Of a DNA stretch of 64,000 nucleotides, positions 8,549 to 17,333 are shown piece after piece. The notes beneath the pieces are model-generated. The model was not told where the DNA came from. It made no database searches and saw nothing but the letters and a program-made list of their open reading frames with translations. This DNA is from Dokdonella_A sp963758365. Its GTDB lineage: Bacteria; Pseudomonadota; Gammaproteobacteria; Xanthomonadales; Rhodanobacteraceae. The position numbers and the translations under genes are program-made. Every line of letters begins with the position of its first letter. The first letter of the stretch is position 1. The DNA is taken from contig CAVWVB010000001.1 of assembly GCA_963758365.1 (NCBI GenBank), forward strand, positions 496,001-560,000, read 5' to 3'.

Positions 8549-9756
8549 TGCTGCTGTTCGAATTCAATGGCGAATCGCAGGCGCAGCGGCGCGGAGAACC
8601 GCAGGGACGCTACGACCTCGGTCTGATCGTCCCGGCACTGCTGCTGGCGAGCCTCGGCGTGGTCATGGTCGCGTCGAGCTCGATCGCGGTTGCCGACGGC
8701 CAGCATGTCGGCGCGTTCTATTACCTCGACCGGCATCTGGTTTTCCTCGCACTCGGGCTCGGCGCGGCGCTGGTGATGGCGCGGATCGAACTGGACTGGC
8801 TCGAACGCAATGCGCTGCCGCTGCTGCTGGTCGGGATCGTGCTCCTGCTGCTCGTGTTCGTGCCGTTCGTCGGCGTGCGCGTCAACGGGGCGCGTCGCTG
8901 GATCCGGATCGGCATCGTCGGCTTCCAGTCGGTCGAGGCGGTCAAGCTGATCCTGATCGTCTACATGGCGAGCTATCTCGTGCGTCATCGCGACAACCTG
9001 CAGGCCAGGCTGCTCGGTGTACTCAAGCCGCTCGGCATCGCCGCCGCACTCGCCGCGTTGCTGTTCGCGCAGCCGGACTTCGGTTCCGCGATGCTGTTGA
9101 TGGCAGTCACCCTCGGCATGGTCTGGCTCGGCGGTGCGCGGGTGCGCAATCTCGCGCTGATCGCGGCGACCGCTACACCGCTGCTCGCCGCAGCCGCGAT
9201 GAGCCAGGACTACCGTGTCAAGCGCCTGACCTCGTTCCTGGATCCGTGGGCCGACCCGTTCAAGGACGGCTTCCAGCTCACCCAGGCGCTGATTGCGGTC
9301 GGTCGCGGCGAATGGTTCGGCGTCGGCCTCGGCGGATCGGTGCAGAAACTGTTCTATCTGCCCGAGGCGCACACGGATTTCATTCTCGCGGTGATCGCCG
9401 AGGAACTGGGACTGGCCGGCATCGTGCTCGTACTCGCGCTGTTCGGCTGGCTGGTCGGGCGCGGCTTCGTGCTCGGTCTGCGCGCGGTCGACCAGAACCG
9501 GCGCTTCGCGGGCTATTGCGCGTTCGGAGTCTCGCTGCTGCTCGCGCTGCAGGCGCTGGTTTCCATCGGCGTGAATCTCGGCGTGCTGCCGACCAAGGGC
9601 CTGACCTTGCCGTTGATCAGTTCGGGCGGTTCCAGCGTGATGATGACCTGCGCCGCGATCGGCTTGCTCGCGCGTGTCAGCTACGAGGTCACCCGCGCCG
9701 ACAACGCGATGCTGCAGGCGATCAGCGCACGCCAGTTCGCCGGGGTGCGCCCATGA
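8548..9756 (+). CDS. ftsW: Septal peptidoglycan glycosyltransferase FtsW
   Basis: FtsW is the SEDS-family polymerase that makes septal glycan strands with FtsI. The 402-residue protein has a short cytoplasmic N-terminus and about ten membrane helices. Family signatures include NGARRWI, the FAQPDFGSA loop and LPLISSGGSS near the C-terminus. The ATG at 8548 overlaps the mraY stop; the open frame extends further upstream only as a shadow inside mraY. Its stop forms ATGA with murG. Confidence 0.96.
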   Translation: MLLFEFNGESQAQRRGEPQGRYDLGLIVPALLLASLGVVMVASSSIAVADGQHVGAFYYLDRHLVFLALGLGAALVMARIELDWLERNALPLLLVGIVLLLLVFVPFVGVRVNGARRWIRIGIVGFQSVEAVKLILIVYMASYLVRHRDNLQARLLGVLKPLGIAAALAALLFAQPDFGSAMLLMAVTLGMVWLGGARVRNLALIAATATPLLAAAAMSQDYRVKRLTSFLDPWADPFKDGFQLTQALIAVGRGEWFGVGLGGSVQKLFYLPEAHTDFILAVIAEELGLAGIVLVLALFGWLVGRGFVLGLRAVDQNRRFAGYCAFGVSLLLALQALVSIGVNLGVLPTKGLTLPLISSGGSSVMMTCAAIGLLARVSYEVTRADNAMLQAISARQFAGVRP

Positions 9757-10838
9757 GTACGCGCACTGCCCAAGCGGGAGGTCCGGTGCTGATCATGGCC
9801 GGCGGCACCGGCGGGCACATCTTCCCGGGCCTCGCGGTGGCGGCCGAACTGGTTGCGCGCAGGATCCCGGTGCTCTGGCTCGGCGCGAAGGGCGGGCTCG
9901 AGGCCGTACTCGTGCCGCCGCATGGATTCACGCTGGAGACCCTGCGCATCGGTGGGCTGCGCGGAAAGGGAATCGGCACTCTGCTGCTCGCCCCGTTCCG
10001 GCTTGCCGGCGCGCTGCTGGCGGCACGCGGTGTCTTCAAGCGCCACCTGCCACGCAGTGTGCTGTCGATGGGCGGCTATGCGTCGGCGCCGGGCGGCATC
10101 GCGGCGCGACTGCTGCACGTGCCATTGGTCGTGCACGAGCAGAACCGTGTGGCCGGCGCGACCAACCGTCTGCTCGCACGTTTCGCGCAACGCGTGCTGA
10201 CCGGGTTCCCCGACGTGTTCGCGCAGGGCGAGTGGGTCGGCAATCCGGTGCGCGCGTCGATCTCCGAGGTGGCCGCTCCCGCGCAGCGCTATGCGGGACG
10301 CGAGGGTCCGCTGCGCCTGCTCGTGCTCGGCGGCAGCCAGGGCGCGCAAAGCCTGAACTCGGCACTTCCGGAAGTCCTGCGTCGCCGCGGCACGCGGCTG
10401 GCGGTCGCAGTGCGCCACCAATGTGGCGCCAAACACCTCGAAAAGGCGCGTGCCGCCTACATGAATGCGGGCATCCAGGCCGATGTCGTTCCATTCGCCG
10501 AAGACATGGCGGGGGTCTATGCGTGGGCCGATCTGGTGATCTGCCGCGCCGGCGCATTGACGCTGGCCGAACTGGCCGCTGCGGGAGTGCCCGCGATCCT
10601 GGTTCCGTTTCCGCATGCGGTGGACGACCACCAGACCCGCAACGCCGAGGCGATGGTCGCGGCCGGTGGCGCCCGCCTCGTCGCCGAAGGCGACGACTTC
10701 GTCAAGCGCCTCGGCAGCGTGTTCGAGGCACTCGGCGATCGCGCGGTGCTGCTGCGGATGGCCGAAGCCGCGCGCCGGCTGGCCAGACCTGACGCGGCGC
10801 GGCGCATCGCCGATGCATGCCTGGAGGTCGCGTCATGA
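9753..10838 (+). CDS. murG: UDP-GlcNAc:lipid I N-acetylglucosaminyltransferase MurG
   Basis: MurG converts lipid I to lipid II at the inner face of the membrane. The 361-residue GT28 protein has the glycine-rich loop GGTGGHIFPG near residue 13, a second glycine loop LGGSQGAQSLN and the donor-binding block CRAGALTLAEL in the C-terminal half. The ATG is fixed by the four-base overlap with ftsW. Length and motifs are complete. Confidence 0.97.
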   Translation: MSTRTAQAGGPVLIMAGGTGGHIFPGLAVAAELVARRIPVLWLGAKGGLEAVLVPPHGFTLETLRIGGLRGKGIGTLLLAPFRLAGALLAARGVFKRHLPRSVLSMGGYASAPGGIAARLLHVPLVVHEQNRVAGATNRLLARFAQRVLTGFPDVFAQGEWVGNPVRASISEVAAPAQRYAGREGPLRLLVLGGSQGAQSLNSALPEVLRRRGTRLAVAVRHQCGAKHLEKARAAYMNAGIQADVVPFAEDMAGVYAWADLVICRAGALTLAELAAAGVPAILVPFPHAVDDHQTRNAEAMVAAGGARLVAEGDDFVKRLGSVFEALGDRAVLLRMAEAARRLARPDAARRIADACLEVAS

Positions 10839-12277
10839 CGCCGGCCCGGGTCGCGCGCCATGGCGACATCATGCAGGACTTTCGACGCATCCATTTTGTC
10901 GGAATCGGCGGCGTCGGCATGAGCGGCATTGCCGAAGTGCTGTGCAATCTCGGTTACTCGGTATCGGGTTCGGACCGCGCCGAGAACGCGGCGACGCGAC
11001 GTCTTGCCGCGCTCGGCGCGCGCATCGAGCACGGCCACGACGCCGCACACGTCGCCGACGTCGACGTGCTCGTCGTATCGAGCGCGATCCAGCACGACAA
11101 TCCGGAACTCGTTGCCGCGCGCGCGCGGCGCATTCCGGTCGTGCCGCGCGCCGAGATGCTCGGCGAACTCATGCGTTTCCGCCGCGGCATCGCGGTCGCG
11201 GGTACCCACGGCAAGACCACGACGACGAGTCTGACCGCGAGCGTTCTCGCGGAGGCAGGTCTCGACCCGACGTTCGTGATCGGCGGCCAGCTCGTCGCGG
11301 CCGGAGCAAATGCGCGGCTCGGTACCGGCGAATACCTCGTCGCCGAAGCCGACGAATCGGACGGCTCGTTCCTGCTGCTGTCGCCGGTCATCGCGATCGT
11401 CACCAATATCGACGCCGACCACCTCGAGAACTACGACGGCGATTTCGAGCGCGTGAAGAAGGCATTCGCGGACTTCCTGCATCGGCTGCCGTTCTACGGC
11501 GTGGCCGTGCTCTGCGTCGGCGACCCCGAAGTTGCGGCGCTCGCGCGCGATACCAACCGCCGCGTGCTCACCTATGGCATCGACATCGGGGCCGACCTGC
11601 GCGCGAGCGACCTGCGTCCGATCGAAGGCGCGACCAGGTTCACGCTGCATCTTCCGGAGGACGGTCCGAGCGTTGCAATCACCTTGAACCTGCCCGGTCG
11701 CCACAACGTGCTGAATGCACTGGCCGCCTGCGCCGTCGGCTGGCAGCTTGGCGTGGAGCCGGAGGCGATGCAGCGCGCGCTCGCGGGGTTCCAGGGCGTC
11801 GGCCGGCGCTTCCAGATGCGTGGCGAACTCGCGCTCGACAAGGGCAGCGTGCTGCTGGTCGACGATTACGGACATCACCCGCGCGAACTGGAAGCCGTAT
11901 TCGACGCGGTGCGCGCCGGCTGGCCGCAGCGGCGCCTCGTCGTTGCATTCCAGCCGCACCGGTATTCGCGCACGCGCGATCTCATGGACGACTTTGCGAA
12001 CGTGCTCGCGCGCACCGACGTGCTGGTGCTGACCGACGTGTACGCGGCTGGCGAAGCCCCGATCGCGAGCGCGGACGGGCGCGCGCTCGCGCGCGCCGTG
12101 CGCGCTCGCGGCAAGGTCGACCCGGTGCTCGTCGATCATCCGCGCGGCCTGCGTGCGGCCCTCGCGCCGCTGGTTGCGGACGGCGACCTCGTGCTGTTGC
12201 TCGGCGCCGGAGACATCGGCCTGGCCGCGAGCGAACTCGCAGCCAGCGGGCACCTGCGCAAGGGAGAGCCGGCATGA
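10835..12277 (+). CDS. murC: UDP-N-acetylmuramate:L-alanine ligase MurC
   Basis: MurC starts the stem peptide by adding L-Ala to UDP-MurNAc. The product has 480 residues, with the N-terminal nucleotide-sugar loop FVGIGGVGMSGIA, the ATP loop GTHGKTTTTS and the EADESDGSF block. The start at 10835 is chosen because GGAGG (10823-10827) sits 7 bp upstream and the ATG overlaps the murG stop; an ATG at 10817 lies upstream of this site. ATGA overlap with ddlB. Confidence 0.97.
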   Translation: MTPARVARHGDIMQDFRRIHFVGIGGVGMSGIAEVLCNLGYSVSGSDRAENAATRRLAALGARIEHGHDAAHVADVDVLVVSSAIQHDNPELVAARARRIPVVPRAEMLGELMRFRRGIAVAGTHGKTTTTSLTASVLAEAGLDPTFVIGGQLVAAGANARLGTGEYLVAEADESDGSFLLLSPVIAIVTNIDADHLENYDGDFERVKKAFADFLHRLPFYGVAVLCVGDPEVAALARDTNRRVLTYGIDIGADLRASDLRPIEGATRFTLHLPEDGPSVAITLNLPGRHNVLNALAACAVGWQLGVEPEAMQRALAGFQGVGRRFQMRGELALDKGSVLLVDDYGHHPRELEAVFDAVRAGWPQRRLVVAFQPHRYSRTRDLMDDFANVLARTDVLVLTDVYAAGEAPIASADGRALARAVRARGKVDPVLVDHPRGLRAALAPLVADGDLVLLLGAGDIGLAASELAASGHLRKGEPA

Positions 12278-13272
12278 GGGTCGCGGACGCCAGGGCCTTC
12301 GGTCGCGTCGCGGTGGTCATGGGCGGCCAGTCGGCCGAACGCGAGGTTTCGCTCGATTCCGGTCGCAATGTGCTCGCCGCGCTGCAGGCGAAAGGCGTCG
12401 ATGCGCACGCGGTCGACGGGATTCCGGCGCTGCTCGATGCGCTGCGCGCGGGTCATTACGCGCGCGTGTTCAACATCCTGCACGGTCAGCACGGGGGTGG
12501 CGAAGACGGGGTCCTGCAAGGCGCACTGGAGTCGCTGCGGGTTCCCTACACCGGTTCGGGTGTCCTCGGTTCCGCGCTGTCGATGGACAAGATACGCAGC
12601 AAGCAGGTGTGGATCGCGGTGGACCTGCCGACCCCGCGCTTCGTCGGCCTGCGTCAGCGCGGCGTGTCGATGGCCGACGACGTCGCCGGCGCGGCCGCGC
12701 GGCTCGGCCTGCCGGTGATCGTCAAGCCGGCCTGCGAGGGTTCGAGCGTCGGCATTTCGCGCGTATTCCGCGAATCGGACCTCGACGCGGCGGTCGAGCT
12801 CGCCATGCGCTATCCGGGCGACCTGCTGGTCGAGGATCTCATCGAAGGCGACGAGTTGACCGTGGCCGTGCTCGGTCGCGAAGCGCTGCCCTCGATTCGT
12901 ATCGTGCCCAAGGGTGCGTTCTACGACTACCACGCCAAATACGTTGCCGAGGACACCCAGTACCTGTGCCCGGGACTGGCCGGCGAAGCGGAGGCCCGCT
13001 TGCGCGAACTCGCGCTCGCCGCATTCGATGCGGTCGGCTGTTCCGGATGGGGTCGCGTCGACGTGATGCGCGATCGCGAAGGGCGTCTGTTCCTGCTCGA
13101 AGCGAATACGGCGCCGGGCATGACCAGCCATTCGCTCGTTCCCAAGGCCGCCGCCGCGGTCGGCGTCGGCTTCGAGGAATTGTGCTGGCGCATTCTCGAG
13201 ACCAGCTTCGAACGCGAGTGGGCACTCGAGCACGGATCCGCCGATCGCCGCGGCGCGGGGGCCAAGGCATGA
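12274..13272 (+). CDS. ddlB: D-alanine:D-alanine ligase
   Basis: Ddl is an ATP-grasp enzyme that joins two D-Ala for use by MurF. The 332-residue protein has the N-terminal VVMGGQSAEREVSLDSG, the HGQHGGGEDG loop, the ATP-grasp lysine region (VIVKPACEGSSVGI) and the metal-binding C-terminal block LLEANTAPGMT. Purine-rich AGGGAGAG precedes the ATG. ddlB is the copy normally found inside the division cluster between murC and ftsQ. Confidence 0.96.
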   Translation: MRVADARAFGRVAVVMGGQSAEREVSLDSGRNVLAALQAKGVDAHAVDGIPALLDALRAGHYARVFNILHGQHGGGEDGVLQGALESLRVPYTGSGVLGSALSMDKIRSKQVWIAVDLPTPRFVGLRQRGVSMADDVAGAAARLGLPVIVKPACEGSSVGISRVFRESDLDAAVELAMRYPGDLLVEDLIEGDELTVAVLGREALPSIRIVPKGAFYDYHAKYVAEDTQYLCPGLAGEAEARLRELALAAFDAVGCSGWGRVDVMRDREGRLFLLEANTAPGMTSHSLVPKAAAAVGVGFEELCWRILETSFEREWALEHGSADRRGAGAKA

Positions 13273-14174
13273 ACCGCGGCTTTCTGCTCAAGCTCCTCGC
13301 GTGGTCGATCGCATTGGCCCTGGTAGCGCTGCCCGTGGTCGGCGTCCTCAACGGCTGGTTCGCGAGCGAGCGCTGGCCGATCACCCGACTCAACGTGCGT
13401 GCGGAGTTCAACCACGTCAGCGCGGCGCAGATCCGCGCAGCGGCCGAACCGTTGCTCGGCAAGGGGTTCTTCGCGATGCGGCTCGACCGGATGCGTGATG
13501 CGATCGCGCGTCTGCCCTGGGTCGAACATGCCGAAGCCCGCAAGCGCTGGCCCGATACCATCGATCTCGTCGTCTACGAACAGCAGCCCTACGCGCGCTG
13601 GAACAGCGACCGCCTGATCAACCGTGCGGGCAAGGTCTTCAGTGTTCCCGCCAGCGCCGACCTGATCGGGCTGCCGCGACTGGCCGGACCGGACGACCGC
13701 ATCGACGACGTGATCCGCTTCTACGCCGACACGGTCCGCGAGTTCGCGGGCAGCGGCCTCGGCATCGCCGCCGTCACGCTTTCACCGCGCGGCGGCTGGC
13801 GCCTCGATCTTGCATCGGGTGCGGCCATCGAGGTCGGACGCGAGGACGCGCACGCGCGACTGAAGCGCTTCCTCGACGTCTGGCCGCGTCTCGTCGGCTC
13901 ACATCCGCAGGCCCCTGCGTACATCGACCTGCGATACGAGAACGGATTTGCGATGCGCTGGGCCGAGGCCGCGCCTGCGCCGCAGCCTCCGCCCGCGAGT
14001 CCGGATTCGCGATTGGGGATACGCAACAGCGCACCGCCGTCGCGAAACGCGCTCCGCGCTGCCCCTCCGCGCGATCCCGATCGCATCGCGATGCTCGCCC
14101 ACCCGACCCCGGATGTCGAATCCCGGCTCCGGCCAGTCCCGAATCCCGAATCCCGAATCCCGGCTCTCCCATGA
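13269..14174 (+). CDS. ftsQ: Cell division protein FtsQ with an unusual C-terminal tail
   Basis: FtsQ is a bitopic inner-membrane protein that binds FtsB/FtsL and recruits them to the septum. It has a short cytoplasmic part, one helix at ~10-30, a POTRA domain (WPITRLNVRAEFNHVSAAQI onward) and the FtsQ beta domain with LPWVEHAEARKRWPDT. It is 301 residues long. The last ~65 are Pro/Arg/Ser-rich and unlike FtsQ; their DNA (about 13,970-14,171) ends in three GAATCCC units, so the tail looks like read-through into an intergenic repeat. ATGA overlaps at both ends. Confidence 0.93.
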   Translation: MNRGFLLKLLAWSIALALVALPVVGVLNGWFASERWPITRLNVRAEFNHVSAAQIRAAAEPLLGKGFFAMRLDRMRDAIARLPWVEHAEARKRWPDTIDLVVYEQQPYARWNSDRLINRAGKVFSVPASADLIGLPRLAGPDDRIDDVIRFYADTVREFAGSGLGIAAVTLSPRGGWRLDLASGAAIEVGREDAHARLKRFLDVWPRLVGSHPQAPAYIDLRYENGFAMRWAEAAPAPQPPPASPDSRLGIRNSAPPSRNALRAAPPRDPDRIAMLAHPTPDVESRLRPVPNPESRIPALP

Positions 14175-15403
14175 AGACCAAGAGCGAAAAGAACCTGATC
14201 GTCGGCCTCGATGTCGGCACCTCGAAGATCGTCGCGATCGTCGGTGAGCACACGACTGGCGAGCCGGTCGAGATCATCGGCGTCGGCTCGCATCCCGCCC
14301 ACGGTCTCAAGCGTGGCGTGGTGGTCGATATCGATTCGACGGTGCACTCGATCCAGCGCGCGGTCGAGGAGGCCGAGTTGATGGCGGGTTGCCAGATCCG
14401 CTCGGTGTATGCGTCGATCGCGGGCAGCCACATCAAGGACGAGAACTCGCACGGAACCGCGCCGATCCGCGACAAGGAGGTCAGTGCGGGCGATCTGGAT
14501 GCGGTTCTGAACTCGGCTTGCGCGATCGCGATCCCGGCCGACCGCACGGTGCTCTACCGCGAACCGCAGGAATACCTGATCGACGGCCAGGAGGGTATTC
14601 GTCATCCGGTCGGGATGTCCGGTGTGCGCCTCGAAGCGAACGTGCATCTGGTGACCGGTGCGGCCAGCGCGATCCAGAACATCACCAAGTGCATCAATCG
14701 TTGCGGCCTGCAGGTCGATGAGTTGTTGCCGGCCGCGGTCGCGTCGGCGCGCGCGGTGCTGACCGAGGACGAGCGCGAGCTCGGCGTGTGCATGGTGGAC
14801 ATCGGTGCCGGCACCACCGACATCGCGATCTTTACCGGTGGCGCGCTGCGCCATACCACGTCGCTGGCGATCGGTGGCGACCAGGTCACTTCGGACATCG
14901 CCCACCTGATGCGCACGCCGACCGCACACGCCGAGGAACTCAAGGTGCGCTACGCATGCGCGCTTGCCCAGCTCGCGCATGCCGAGGAGACCATCCAGGT
15001 GCCGAGCGTCGGCGACCGCCCGCCGCGCCGGCTCGCACGCCAGAACCTCGCCGAGGCGGTGCAGCCGCGCTACGAGGAGATCTTCGAGATGGTGCAGGCG
15101 GATCTGCGCCGAAGCGGGCGCGAGGAACTGGTGCGCGCCGGCATCGTGCTGACCGGCGGCGCGTCGCGCATGGAAGGCGCGCTCGACCTCGCCGAGGAAC
15201 TGTTCCACATGCCGGTGCGCCTCGGCACGCCGCAGCACGTGACCGGGCTTGCCGATGTCGTGGCCAACCCGATCCAGGCCACCGGCGTCGGTTTGCTGAT
15301 CTATGGCAGCCGCCGTGACGGCGGGCGCAGTGCGCCGGCCACCACGTCGGCGGTGGAAGGACTGTGGAACCGGGTCTCGACCTGGTTCAGGGGTGAGTTC
15401 TAG
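14171..15403 (+). CDS. ftsA: Cell division protein FtsA
   Basis: FtsA is an actin-like ATPase that tethers FtsZ to the membrane and recruits later divisome proteins. The 410-residue protein has phosphate-1 motif VGLDVGTSKIVA, the MVDIGAGTTDIAI phosphate-2 motif, the adenosine motif VLTGGASRMEG and a C-terminal amphipathic tail (LWNRVSTWFRGEF) that should insert into the membrane. The start overlaps the ftsQ stop and has no evident Shine-Dalgarno, so translation is probably coupled to ftsQ. Confidence 0.97.
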   Translation: MKTKSEKNLIVGLDVGTSKIVAIVGEHTTGEPVEIIGVGSHPAHGLKRGVVVDIDSTVHSIQRAVEEAELMAGCQIRSVYASIAGSHIKDENSHGTAPIRDKEVSAGDLDAVLNSACAIAIPADRTVLYREPQEYLIDGQEGIRHPVGMSGVRLEANVHLVTGAASAIQNITKCINRCGLQVDELLPAAVASARAVLTEDERELGVCMVDIGAGTTDIAIFTGGALRHTTSLAIGGDQVTSDIAHLMRTPTAHAEELKVRYACALAQLAHAEETIQVPSVGDRPPRRLARQNLAEAVQPRYEEIFEMVQADLRRSGREELVRAGIVLTGGASRMEGALDLAEELFHMPVRLGTPQHVTGLADVVANPIQATGVGLLIYGSRRDGGRSAPATTSAVEGLWNRVSTWFRGEF

Positions 15404-15752
15404 CTGTATGCCGCGGAGCGGGCTCCTGCCCGACCGCGGCGCGCACGGACGCAGCACGCGGGGCGCAGGAGCGCCCACGAACGGCGCAGCCGACCCGGAG
15501 GGCGAGCGCCAAGGATGGCGCGAGTTGCGTCACGTGCTCCGGCTCGGAACAGGACGTTCCTCGCCGCCGGGTCCGCCCGGAACAGCAACGGACCTGCACC
15601 TGCACTACCGCCGCGCAGGACGCGCAGCGGGGCGGCCGAAACGGTCGCAAGGACATCGGCGCGCCAGCCGGTGTCGGACGGACCGGACCGGGAAGGTCAC
15701 GGTGCCGGGAACGACAAGAGTCAGGCAGCAACCACTTTGCGGAGGATGGGAA
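15404..15752 (+). other. ftsA-ftsZ spacer with a nested hairpin at 15410-15440
   Basis: This 349-bp gap is long for a cluster whose other genes overlap. Seven bases after the ftsA stop sits a perfect two-part stem: outer arms GCCGCGG (15410-15416) and CCGCGGC (15434-15440), inner arms CGGGC and GCCCG around TCCT. There is no T-tract, so it may be a REP-like element or an mRNA-processing or attenuation structure. The rest codes for nothing I can support. GGAGG at 15741-15745 is the ftsZ ribosome-binding site. Confidence 0.7.
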
Positions 15753-16922
15753 ATGTTCGAATTCGTCGAAAAAATGGCACCCAATGCGGTCATCAAGGTC
15801 GTCGGTGTCGGTGGTGGCGGCGGCAACGCGGTCAGCCACATGGTCCACGCCGGCGTCGAAGGCGTGGATTTCGTCTGCGCCAACACCGATGCGCAGGCAC
15901 TCAAGAGCAGCGGGGCGAAGTTGACCCTGCAACTCGGAGCCAACGTGACCAAGGGACTCGGCGCGGGCGCGAATCCGGAGGTCGGTCGCCAGGCCGCACT
16001 CGAGGACCGCGAGCGCATCGTCGAGCTCCTGACCGGCGCCGACATGGCGTTCATCACCTGCGGCATGGGCGGCGGCACCGGCACCGGCGCGGCACCGGTG
16101 GTGGCGCAGCTCGCCAAGGAGATGGGCATCCTGACCGTTGCGGTCGTCACCAAGCCGTTCCCGTTCGAAGGCCGCCGGCGCATGCAGGTCGCCCTGAAGG
16201 GGATCGAGGATCTCGGTCAGTACTGCGATTCGCTGATCACCGTGCCGAACGAGAAACTGCTGACCGTGCTCGGTCGCGACGTGACCCTGCTGAGCGCGTT
16301 CAAGCAGGCCAACGACGTGCTGCTCGGCGCCGTGCAGGGCATTGCCGACCTGATCACCCGGCCGGGTCTGATCAACGTCGACTTTGCCGATGTGCGCACC
16401 GTGATGAGCGAAATGGGCATGGCGATGATGGGTACCGGTACCGCCCATGGCGATGATCGCGCGGTCGCGGCCGCTGAAGCAGCCATCAACAATCCGCTGC
16501 TCGACGACGTCAATCTGGCGGGCGCCTGCGGCATCCTGGTCAATGTCACCGCGGGTACCAACCTGACGATGCGCGAATTCGACGACATCGGCCAGGTCAT
16601 CCATGAGTTCGCGAGCGAGGATGCGACCGTCGTGGTCGGCACCGCGCTCGATCCGGAACTCAAGGACGACGTGCGCGTGACCGTCGTGGCGACCGGACTC
16701 AACCGTGCGGCGGCACGGCAGCCGTTGCGCGAGCGCGAACGCGAACGCGAGGTCGCCGCGCCACGGCCGTCGATGCGGGTGGTACGCAATGCGACGACCG
16801 GCGAAGTCGACTATCTCGGCATACCGGGTCAGCCGATGCGCGCGACCGAACCGGCCGTGCAGCCGGAAACGGCCGGCGACTACCTGGATATTCCGGCGTT
16901 CCTGCGTCGCCAGGCGGACTGA
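15753..16922 (+). CDS. ftsZ: Cell division GTPase FtsZ
   Basis: FtsZ is the tubulin-like GTPase that forms the division ring. The 389-residue product has the nucleotide loops GVGGGGGNAV near residue 18 and the tubulin signature GGGTGTG near 110, the T7 synergy loop NVDFADVR, a variable charged linker (~315-370) and the conserved C-terminal peptide DYLDIPAFLR that binds FtsA and ZipA. The start at 15753 is set by GGAGG eight bases upstream; an earlier in-frame start lies in the spacer and lacks homology. Confidence 0.98.
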   Translation: MFEFVEKMAPNAVIKVVGVGGGGGNAVSHMVHAGVEGVDFVCANTDAQALKSSGAKLTLQLGANVTKGLGAGANPEVGRQAALEDRERIVELLTGADMAFITCGMGGGTGTGAAPVVAQLAKEMGILTVAVVTKPFPFEGRRRMQVALKGIEDLGQYCDSLITVPNEKLLTVLGRDVTLLSAFKQANDVLLGAVQGIADLITRPGLINVDFADVRTVMSEMGMAMMGTGTAHGDDRAVAAAEAAINNPLLDDVNLAGACGILVNVTAGTNLTMREFDDIGQVIHEFASEDATVVVGTALDPELKDDVRVTVVATGLNRAAARQPLREREREREVAAPRPSMRVVRNATTGEVDYLGIPGQPMRATEPAVQPETAGDYLDIPAFLRRQAD

Positions 16923-16948
16923 CCGGGGACGCGAACTTCCCATCCCGG

Positions 16949-16983
16949 CCGGCAGGGATCCGAGGTCAATCGGATCCCGCCGG
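16949..16983. terminator. Large inverted repeat downstream of ftsZ
   Basis: Arms GGGATCCGA (16955-16963) and TCGGATCCC (16970-16978) surround GGTCAA. CCGGC and GCCGG extend the stem outward across one unpaired A. The stem is about 14 bp, 27 bp after the ftsZ stop. No T-tract follows, so it may halt or stabilise the transcript but is not a textbook intrinsic terminator. Confidence 0.55.
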
Positions 16984-17020
16984 TCGCGCCGGCGGCGCTT
17001 CGAACTCGCCGTCGGCTGCC

Positions 17021-17050
17021 ACCGCCACCCTGCGGCGCCAGGGTGGCGGT
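17021..17050. terminator. Perfect 12-bp stem-loop between ftsZ and lpxC
   Basis: ACCGCCACCCTG (17021-17032) pairs perfectly with CAGGGTGGCGGT (17039-17050) around CGGCGC. A TTTT appears 16 bases later. With the preceding hairpin it forms a double structure that probably separates the division operon from lpxC. Confidence 0.55.
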
Positions 17051-17333
17051 CGTCGGCGACTCCGCATTTTGGGCGGGCGCAAACGCACGCCGGCTTCGCA
17101 ACGAACGACCATGGCAGGTGTCAGTACGCGTCCACGGGAAGAATCTCTCGGCCGCGCGTGTTGCGTGCGGCTGAATCCGCGCGTGCGCCACGGTCCGCTC
17201 AGCAGCCGCTCAGGTGTTGCGTGAATGCAACACGTTGTTGGGCATATACATCGCTTAACTTTTCTCCACAAAAGCTCTGTGCTAGCCTTGCCGATGTTTT
17301 GTCAGCTCCTGCCCCAGGGGTCAAACCATAAAA
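17051..17333 (+). other. lpxC leader and promoter region
   Basis: No gene seen. An inverted repeat GTGTTGC (17214-17220) / GCAACAC (17227-17233) precedes an AT-richer stretch (17240-17300) that should hold the lpxC promoter. No -35/-10 pair is clear enough to call; a TG-x-TAGCCT-like -10 lies near 17278-17288. Confidence 0.4.
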
